Assembly (NCBI RefSeq): GCF_000003605.2
Contig: NW_003107093.1
Span: 85,876 to 116,871 of the forward strand
Length of the DNA: 30,996 nt
Source: Saccoglossus kowalevskii
Taxonomy: Eukaryota > Hemichordata > Enteropneusta > Harrimaniidae
Direction: 5' to 3'
The notes under the pieces were generated by a model. It did not search any database. It saw only the letters and a list, made by a program, of their open reading frames with translations, and was not told the origin of the DNA. Position 1 is the stretch's first letter, and each line of letters begins with the position of its first letter. Below are positions 24,100 to 30,996 of the stretch, in pieces. The translations under genes were made by a program, and so were the position numbers.

Positions 24100-24720
24100 A
24101 AAAATAGACTTCACTACAATTGCTATACGATTCGCCTATGCTTCGAAATTGGTCATGGCGCGTTGATTGGTCGCATTTTTAATGAATAAATTATTTATTC
24201 GCGTCATTCAAACGCCCTTATTTGCATAAGTGTACATTTCTTCTGCGATCGCATCAAAATTACAATGCATCATTTTATCATTTTTCTTTGATGTGACAAC
24301 GTACCACACATCAAACCCATTCACCTTCCAATGAGAAAATATCCATCAACAATAAGGGTACACGTGAATGATATTTTTCTCGAAACAACGAACAGAATCC
24401 GGTTTCAAGATGTAATCATTCAATCGACACAATTGTACGTATGCACATTGATTTACTGCGACTGCGAAAATTTTACATCAAGAAATACCAATACAGCAAA
24501 CGCCTATATGATTCTGTGGCATTGGAATCACGCGCCAATTGACAAAAATGGGCATGTAATTTATTAATTATTAAAGTGAGCGACTTTTAGTGCGGACACC
24601 ATGTCTTACATGATTGTTTTTTTGTTTTTTTTGGAGATATGCAAAAATCTAGGTGCAACAAGAATCGTATATCAAATGTGCTGGAGTCCATTTTTCTAGT
24701 GAAGCAGAGAAACAGACGGA
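24100..24720. other. 5' insertion specific to paralog 3
   Basis: About 600 bases separate the start region (shared with paralog 1 up to CAGACCTGAAG-ATGG) from the conserved E-box palindrome; in paralog 1 that distance is about 60 bases. It contains the octamer and CCAAT boxes. No terminal repeats were found. It could be an insertion here or a deletion in paralog 1. Confidence 0.6.
24148..24227 (-). promoter_or_regulatory. Octamer plus two CCAAT boxes upstream of paralog 3
   Basis: Read on the gene's strand, a perfect octamer ATGCAAAT (24227-24220) is followed by two CCAAT boxes (24170-24166 and 24152-24148, 18 bases apart), which end about 80 bases before the start codon. Octamers bind POU-domain factors and CCAAT boxes bind NF-Y. 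The motifs are seen directly; promoter activity is inferred. The module is absent from paralog 1. Confidence 0.4.
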
Positions 24721-24748
24721 GAAAGCTGGGATAACTGTGTGCCTCTTC

Positions 24749-24764
24749 CGAACACGTGTTTGGT
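24749..24764. promoter_or_regulatory. Conserved E-box palindrome in the 5' flank of paralog 3
   Basis: CCGAACACGTGTTTGG is the counterpart of the palindrome at 2103-2118 with one mismatch. Here it lies about 680 bases from the start codon because roughly 600 bases intervene. The CACGTG core is intact. Confidence 0.35.
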
Positions 24765-24990
24765 GTTATCGATCAAAAGTTAATAGCACCTTCATGTTGT
24801 GTCGGCCTAAATGGCGTGTTGAACGAGAGACCATTGGCCTCTGAACTCAAGGGTTTACGACCCCCCAATATAATCTGCAAACTCACAGGTGAGGTGAATT
24901 TTCATAGCAGGAACAGAAAACAAATCACGTAAAATGTATTAAAATAATACTTGGTATTAACAAATGCACTGCAAATAATACATCATAATA

Positions 24991-25917
24991 ATGCAATGTT
25001 GATTTTTATGGTATCGTGAATACACTGTGAAGCATTTGTGGAGTGTGAAGAAAATGAAAATTGAACGAATGTTTTATTTGTGTGCACCATGTTCCTATGA
25101 TGATTATGGCAGCTGTCGTCTAAAAGCTTTCCTTTAAGTCACGCCCTCTTGCGGCGAAGGCTGTTCACATCCATAGGGTTCACATCAGGCTCAATCTTCG
25201 ATATTGTTCGATTGTCTACTATATATATAAAATAATCCATTTTCCTACGAAATTATTTTAAAACAAATTTCTGGTGTGAGAAGAACCTCTGACCCAGTGA
25301 ATATATATATTTTAATGTTTAATTTCTTCGAATAATCCTCTTCTCTAGCAAATGGCGCCCATACTAAACGTAAATAAAATCAGAGTCAGATGAGTCGCTT
25401 ACACCTATTGGCTAAACTTCAAATGAGTGTAGGAACCATTGATGCCGCAATGTATATTGAGAGGAATGCAGAAATTCGTGTTTGCATGTCTGATTGTAAT
25501 TTTTGTGATGGGTGAAAGATGTGTTGATTGGTTGTTGGGTCATTAGTTTAGACATCATGCAGCTTGAAATGGTATGGTCCTAATCAAAATTCGCTATGAC
25601 CCCTTCTGAAAATAGTGTTTTTTATGAGTTTGTATATAATATGTCAAAAAAAAAAGGTATGCCGAACAAGATGTATTAATTAATGCTGGCAAACTGTGAT
25701 ACAAAATCTATACGTTGTATTGTTATGCTTCTAAAATACATTTTTAAAATGTCTTGAAATATAAGAATATGGATTGTAAAATCTGAAGATGTGTCTAGCA
25801 AACCTGGATTTGATTATAAATATCGAGTAATTTTTATATTGTAATAGGTAAGCATATTGACACTGAAGTGACTGGATACTGGTTAATTTACTGACGGTTC
25901 CTGTCTCTTAATTTGGT
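24991..25917. other. Intergenic, nothing recognised
   Basis: AT-rich, with no credible coding region, RNA gene or terminal repeats seen. Confidence 0.5.
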
Positions 25918-26230
25918 ATCCTCGGGGGCGGACATCCGGGCATTTTCACCGCCTGGCAACCCGCGGCGGTGAAAACAAAGGCCCAAAACTCGCAGAAAAC
26001 GGTACTTTGGGGTGATTGTTGAGACTCCTCTGAACAGTGCAACAAGATTAGCCCTACGTGTGTAACATATATAAATTACTTAAAAGTTGAGTTTGTATTG
26101 TTTTCTCGAATTTTCACCGGCTCGACCGACGTTCCACAGCAGCGCGCAAAGAGCCCATAGAAATGCATGGTACAGTGGTGCGCGTCTTAGCAACGTGGAA
26201 CGTCTGTGACGTAGCTCCGCCCCCGAGGAT
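25918..26230. mobile_element. GC-rich MITE with nested hairpins
   Basis: Perfect 15-base terminal inverted repeats ATCCTCGGGGGCGGA lie at 25918-25932 and 26216-26230. Inside are two further inverted repeats: TTTTCACCGCC with GGCGGTGAAAA (25943-25953, 25965-25975) and GACGTTCCAC with GTGGAACGTC (26128-26137, 26195-26204). At 313 bases with no coding capacity this is a non-autonomous DNA element. The CG-rich ends contrast with AT-rich surroundings. No convincing target duplication was seen, unless it is the dinucleotide AT counted within the repeat, so the superfamily is open. Confidence 0.75.
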
Positions 26231-26893
26231 TGATGGTTGTATTCCATTTACCAGGAATTGCCCCGTGAGTAGCATCCATGTCACGTATGCTCCTCACGTG
26301 TATATCGTCACGTGACTTTGAACAACGTAACGAGTCAAAGTAAAATGCAGGAAGATGAACACAATTAATATTCAGTGTAGTACATAATGTAGTGTTTTCT
26401 ATACGATAATTTACCAGTTAGATTGAAAAAAATAATCAGTAACTTTAAAAAAATGGATGGTCATGAGTTTAAATACGTGCACTTCAAGTGCATGCATGCT
26501 GTCAATTCGACACGGCAAATGGCTGACATTTTGTCCACCCTTTTCTATAAAGAACCTTCGGAGTAAGGAGATATTACCGGAGTAGGGAAAAAAACTATAA
26601 AAGCGATAAAATAACTGTGATGTAAGCAAATTATGTATTACAAGCGCACGTCCTCTGCAGGACATGATTGCAGTTGTAAAAGGCGCCAAAAACTCATTTT
26701 GTTCTATTTCAGTCTAGTTTCTGTTCGTGAATGTTTTGGTGTTCCCCAAACACACACCCACATGTTTTAGGTAAGTTCAGTTCCACCTAATACCTAAAGG
26801 CGAGCTGCAAATGTTTTGCCAGCTGCCAACCCACAGTTCCTCTGACTTTTGAAAGTTGATTTTGAAATTGGATTCGCTCTCATGGATTTTCAA
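26231..26893. other. Intergenic between the MITE and the ORF2 remnant
   Basis: It contains the CLEAR-type palindrome and an 8-base inverted repeat TTTAGGTA/TACCTAAA (26766-26773, 26793-26800). No gene was recognised. Part may be further decayed 3' sequence of the retrotransposon. Confidence 0.4.
26307..26316. promoter_or_regulatory. GTCACGTGAC (CLEAR-type palindrome)
   Basis: A perfect 10-base palindrome identical to the CLEAR consensus bound by TFEB/MiT factors, with another CACGTG at 26295-26300. No gene start was found nearby. It may be chance or regulate a gene outside the window. Confidence 0.2.
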
Positions 26894-28008
26894 CTATTGT
26901 GCCAATTTATTAAAATCTTGTTTGCGTGTAATGAATATTTCTATGTCATCAGCTACGCTGTTGTGAGGGCACTGTTTACTCTGATTAGCATTTTTGTACA
27001 AAAGAAAAATATAATGAATAACATTTTGTTCAAAACCAAATGCACATGATGTATTGAACAAGAAGATGTGGTTGATTCTGTCAAAGGCTGTTTCCTGACC
27101 AAGAGCTACAATACTCAATGGAGTGTTTGTGGTATTACAGTAATCGGATACAATATCGCAGTAGATAGACGACTTTCCCAAAGATACGGCGTTTCGCACG
27201 CGCGCGCATGTCGTTTTGGGGTGTTACGTAAACTTGCATGCGTGATATTATGCTTCTTGGTACACTAATCGTTGTCACAAAAATAAAATTCCAAAATTTC
27301 CATCTATCGACTATCAGCAAACTGACATGTTTGTATTTTCAGCTATGACAAAGCAGAAGTATTTTTGCACACCAGTTTTGCTACTTCCGGGAAAGTGGTC
27401 TATTGATGTTGTCGTGAATGTGATCTGCAGCTCTGATCAGGATGAATGATGGAACCAATGACAGATCGAAGACGGAGTGAGAGTGTTTTCGTGAAGATCT
27501 TATAATCACTGCACAGGAGGCTAACATATCGCTAACATATAAGTTTTTAAGGAGGCTAACATATAAGTTTTCAAGACAAGTGATCTTCCTTTTTTGTGGA
27601 GGAATGTCACGACAGCCCATGTGCAGAATAAAACAGGCAAAAACTTAGCAGAAGTCTCTACGAATGATGCTCCGAAAAAGTTATATGGGAGTGCACCCAC
27701 TGGCAAGAACCTTAACTATTTTCGTAACTTCTTCAAAAAAATGGTTTCATCTAGATATTCACGATCAGCTTCACTTAAATAATATTTTGTGTGTGATGTG
27801 TAAAGGCGTGTATCTCACAAGGATCGTCAGCTAGCCTGCAATTTTCCCGCTGAATGTGAGCTATCGCTTTCTGTGCCCGGTCTTCTTTTGAAATAGTCCT
27901 GTGACAACACTTCAATTTTATGTTTTCCAATGTGCCACTATGCTTGCAAATTTTTGAATGTATCGTGACGTTATTGTTGCCACTTGGCCCATGATTCTGT
28001 ATTGACAT
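26894..28008 (-). pseudogene. Non-LTR retrotransposon ORF2 remnant (linker and reverse transcriptase)
   Basis: Broken minus-strand pieces align, in order, with a LINE-type ORF2. They are a pre-RT linker (28008-27775, running on into SEADREYLDET after a stop); an RT N-terminal part with ALPYNFF and VVTFLHKKG (27706-27521); a segment with SVIGSIIHPDQSC near 27420 in another frame; then 27199-26894 with ALGQETAFDRINH, a GFEQNVI...LYKN stretch and VADDIEIFI. The last two correspond to RT motif A and the catalytic (Y)ADD motif C. Motif A has Gly where the catalytic Asp is expected, and motif B between them is missing. Stops, frame changes and the deletion show a dead copy. Recognised from remembered motifs; the clade (L1/Tx1, RTE or CR1-like) is not assigned. 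Confidence 0.72.
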
Positions 28009-28152
28009 TCACATATTCTGCGTCTTCAAGAACATCAGATGTTCAAACACCAGACAGAAAATAAAAAAAACTGACAAGCAAATTAAAGTAGAAAAAAAAG
28101 GTAAAATAAATTGGATTGTTTTCCATATTTGTGATGGTGAATATTTGGTTTA

Positions 28153-28461
28153 CTAATGCATGTACATGACCTTATCTTGAGATAGCTGACTATATTGTTC
28201 TTCGTCCTCCATGGCGCTCTTTTCACAACATAGACATTTTTTGTCAGATATATCTGTGTTGTTATATCTCCCAGTCTCTATTTGTAGTCTGTGAGCACTA
28301 ATCCTCAATTTTGTCATTGATGATCTGTGATGAGTATTTTTGACTACGTGTAAGTATTTTCCAAAGCCAAAGTCTGTTTTCAGTTCTCTGTAAGTGCGCC
28401 ATTCGAATTCGATATATACGCGCTGCATTCGAAGTACAGAAAATTCTGGAAAATGCTTCAT
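28153..28461 (-). pseudogene. C-terminal fragment of a LINE-type ORF2
   Basis: An open stretch of 102 codons. It has the pattern seen at the C-terminus of many invertebrate LINE ORF2 proteins: WRTYRELK...FGFGKYL, then TKLRISAHRLQIETGRYN, then a Cys pair CLCC and MEDEEQY. It lies on the same strand as the reverse transcriptase remnant but upstream of it, whereas a C-terminus should lie downstream. It is therefore from another copy or has been rearranged. The upstream boundary is not visible, and the ATG at 28461 is probably incidental. Confidence 0.62.
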
Positions 28462-28650
28462 ATTGGATATTTATTTTGTATCTGTGATCATCGATACAGA
28501 GATTTACCGTGTGTGATTCGATGGCTTAGTGACACCATAAGATGCTGAAAGTTCGATCACAATCGAATGTAGGGAACTGCTCGATGATGTTGGTAAGGCA
28601 GATACATTGCGAATACCGTGGCTGTTTATTATAGTGCGCATATTACCTAA

Positions 28651-28905
28651 TATGTCAAAGGCTTCAAATTAAATTTTAAATTCTGGAGAGACATTCGTCT
28701 TGAGTTCTACTGTCCAACAACGAGATGGTCCTATGCGAATGAGCTATCATATCGGTTGACTGTTTGTATTGCGGTGCTTGTCCTGACGGTTGGTGGAGCA
28801 AATGTGTTACTATTCAAGTTTGGTATTGATTCTAGTCATAAATGGTTAGAAGAAACTGGGCAATTATGCTTCCTAGAAGACAAATCTTGTTGCATTCGAA
28901 TTTTT
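28651..28905 (+). other. Open frame overlapping the start of ORF1, possible shifted leader
   Basis: An 85-codon open frame without an ATG overlaps the ORF1 start at 28842 in a different frame. It contains a membrane-like stretch (LTVCIAVLVLTVGGANVLLF). It could be the original N-terminal part of the 2A-bearing leader, knocked out of frame, or chance. Unrecognised. Confidence 0.25.
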
Positions 28906-29815
28906 TAAATCAGAAAGCCGAAATTCTTTTATGTTCGTTGAACCAAGAACAATGGCCGTTGACAAGCTGCTTCAAGGTATGCCAATCAGGCAGTGTTATT
29001 ATACATTCATCTACTTTGACTGATTATGTAACACGTGAGTTTACAAACCCATTTATTGCACACTTGTTACATTTAGCTGGTGATATTGAACTCAACCCCG
29101 GTCCCCGTGATAATGATGTCATTGAAGTCGTGTCGTCCATGAAGTCAGAACTATTAAACGAAATGAAAAAGATGAGGGAAGACATACATCATGAGTTACG
29201 TGAAACGTGTTCAGTGATAAGCCACGAGTTTTTTCAACTTAAAAAATCGTTTGACAAAGTTGAAGTGGACGTTCGTGAACTGAAGGAAAGTAAGCATGCA
29301 GTAAATTTAGACTTGGCCTCTATATCTATGAAGCTGGATGAATTATGTGATCGCATAGAAACCGTCGAAAATGATGCAGATAAATCGGAATCGATCTTGC
29401 GGAGGGAAAATGTTCGGCTGTACGGAATTGAGGAGATACCGGGTGAATATTTTGAATATGCATGTGAACAAAAAGCAGTGGGTACCTCGTGATATAGTTA
29501 GAGCACATCGAGCACCAGGTAGTAGAACAAATAGTGCGCGTCCTGTTATCGTAAAGTTTCACCACTGGGACGATAAAATGCTTGAGTTGGCGGCCAGATC
29601 GGAACTTAAGAAGGTTGGTATCGGCATTGGCAATGACTTTACAAAGCGACAACGAAAAACCGTTACGGATTATAAGAAGCAAGGTAAAATTGCTTATTAC
29701 AAGAGTGGAAAATTGGTTGTAATAGATAAGAAGATAGAAATGGATAGTACAAAGAAAACAAGGACCAGAAACACGGCTACAGAAACACACAAAAGAAAAC
29801 GCAAGGACAAACATA
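28842..29815 (+). pseudogene. Non-LTR retrotransposon ORF1 relic with a 2A-like peptide
   Basis: The first frame (28842-29492) encodes an N-terminal region, the 2A-like motif GDIELNPGP (residues 80-88), a charged coiled coil with heptad-like hydrophobics (about 92-190), then RRENVRLYGIEE, the start of the RRM typical of LINE ORF1 proteins. The pattern continues in another frame from about 29480: RDIVRAHR, RPVIVKF, GIGIGNDFTKR and KKQGKIAYYKSGKLVV, matching the rest of the RRM and the following domain. Fewer residues than usual separate YGIEE from RAHR, so a deletion with a frameshift is likely, or an assembly error. The frame then runs into repeat copy C at 29816. ORF1 proteins bind element RNA. 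The 2A motif in this family causes ribosome skipping before the final proline. Confidence 0.75.
29079..29105 (+). other. 2A-like ribosome-skipping motif
   Basis: These codons specify GDIELNPGP preceded by LLHLA. That fits the D(V/I)ExNPGP consensus exactly, with the hydrophobic stretch usually found upstream. Separation would occur between the last Gly and Pro, splitting an 87-residue leader from the coiled-coil protein. 2A-like sequences are known from APE-type non-LTR retrotransposons of marine invertebrates. Activity here is untested. Confidence 0.8.
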
Positions 29816-30465
29816 TATCAGGGGGAAAATTCTTCTCTCTGGGTTCTCCACACTTGTCAGGGGGGAATCTCGTCTCGTCTCTATATCTCGTCCCCTTGAG
29901 GTGCGGGATCGGGAAAGTCACTTATACTTTACAGTCAAATAAGACGCACACAGCGAAATACGTTTCAACACTCGTCTTAGTCGGTCTTTTTTGCACTCTC
30001 CAAGACACAGCGCCCTGGGGAAAAATCCCCAAGACTATCGCAAGGCTGACCCAAGACTAGCCCAAAACTGGACTGCCTCAAGGCTCGCCCCAGGACTGGA
30101 CTCTCGACTGCTTCTCTCGTGGAGTATTCGCCAAGACCAACTCAAACTCTCTTTATTCATTTTCAAAACTCTAACCAATTACAAAGCAGTAAAAAGACTC
30201 TAGGGCGTAACCTTCAATCATAAAGCCAATCACACCAAGTACTGAATACGTCATATCTTTTGATTAATCGTTCACTACATTAATAACTACGGATACCAAC
30301 TGTCAGAATAGCGACGGTTATCTCGTAATTAGTTCCAAATCACTGAGCCAAGTTCCGTCCAAAACTTCAAATAGGTCTAAACGATGACAGACATAACACA
30401 GCAATTCGCTAATAATCAACTAATTAAGTCGGTCAACAGATACGCAAAAACAAATTCATGACAGT
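29816..30465 (+). repeat. Unclassified interspersed repeat, copy C
   Basis: This copy abuts the retrotransposon ORF1 relic at about 29815, so the ORF1 reading frame runs straight into it and gains a meaningless tail. It shares the bipartite 5' end, variable CAAGACT core and conserved 3' half with copies A and B. Similarity to copy B extends a few bases beyond TGACA, to about 30477. Confidence 0.8.
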
Positions 30466-30477
30466 ATCAACGAATTC

Positions 30478-30996
30478 TCAGACTGTATGTTTATCATCTC
30501 GATCCCAGACAAAGTGACATCATCAGATGATATTCATGAACAAAAAACAAATACTTTTAAATCATTTTTTCATAAATTGTATTACGCATCACATTACCTA
30601 TACTATCAAATACTTTTTGTTTTAACTATATATAATTATATGCACGCAACCTGACCCTTTGACCTCGATTTGGCTTGGACTGAATATTTTATTTTAAACA
30701 ATATTCTGACGTGAAATACAAAATGTATTTCAACACAAGTACGACAGGGTTGTCTGGGGTTTCTTTCCTGATTGTTGAGTCTTCGCAATGTGTTTTGTAT
30801 AACTATTGTTGTTTCCCCCCGATGCTGAAGGACCGTAAAGCTAAATGGCAGTTACATGCATGGGCTGAGTGAAAGAAAATATTTCTAAGCCTAAAATAAA
30901 ACCTAATATTACACCTCTTTGTGTATTTGTTAATTTTACATATGTTTGTCATGACAGTATGTTTGTAAATTATCTAGAAAAATCTCGTCTTTCGTT
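30478..30996. other. Right end of window, nothing recognised
   Basis: AT-rich sequence after repeat copy C. No gene, RNA or repeat was recognised. Confidence 0.5.

Larger units (their letters stand above)
17230..24990 (-). repeat. Right arm of the large inverted duplication
   Basis: This is the reverse-complement partner of about 1870-9400, carrying paralog 3. It has its own insertions: repeat copy B in intron 2, about 690 bases in intron 7, and about 600 bases between the gene start and the conserved E-box palindrome. It lacks the 950-base intron 2 insert and the long CAAT tract of the left arm. Confidence 0.85.

Noticed and set aside
24331-24844. Short open frames upstream of paralog 3
   Set aside because: No motifs, no conservation with the left arm, lengths expected by chance.
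1-30996. tRNA, rRNA and other structural RNA genes
   Set aside because: I looked for B-box-like GGTTCGA motifs and conserved rRNA strings and saw none that would support a call.

Overview
The window is animal nuclear DNA. It has genes split by GT-AG introns, AT-rich intergenic sequence, many degraded transposons and a 749-base run of N (16132-16880). The mix of SLC7 transporter paralogs with a non-LTR retrotransposon that carries a 2A-like peptide fits a marine invertebrate, perhaps a mollusc or other lophotrochozoan. That placement is inference; nothing here fixes the species.

The genic part is a cluster of three apparently intact ten-exon genes for SLC7-type light chains of heteromeric amino acid transporters (b(0,+)AT/xCT/LAT-like). 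Gene 1 runs + (2179-8732, 482 aa), gene 2 runs + (10532-16031, 499 aa), and gene 3 runs - (24067-17684, 482 aa). Each chain of ten exons closes in frame. Genes 1 and 3 differ at about 14 of 482 residues by eye and lie in inverted orientation. The similarity also covers introns and flanks (about 1870-9400 against about 17230-24990), so the locus is a large diverged inverted duplication with gene 2 in the spacer. Gene 2 is an older paralog with the same intron positions and phases. All three keep the extracellular Cys that in this family forms the disulfide to an SLC3 heavy chain.

Around and inside the genes are mobile elements. These are a Mutator-like non-autonomous element with 93-base terminal inverted repeats and an exact 9-base target duplication (363-912); an unclassified repeat of about 660 bases present three times in the same orientation (12761, 22277, 29816); and a GC-rich 313-base MITE with nested hairpins (25918-26230).

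The right end (26.9-29.8 kb) is a retrotransposon graveyard. Minus-strand fragments of a reverse transcriptase ORF2 lie next to a plus-strand ORF1 relic that carries the 2A-like motif GDIELNPGP ahead of a coiled coil and RRM. ORF1 is broken by an apparent deletion plus frameshift and is cut off by the third copy of the 660-base repeat.
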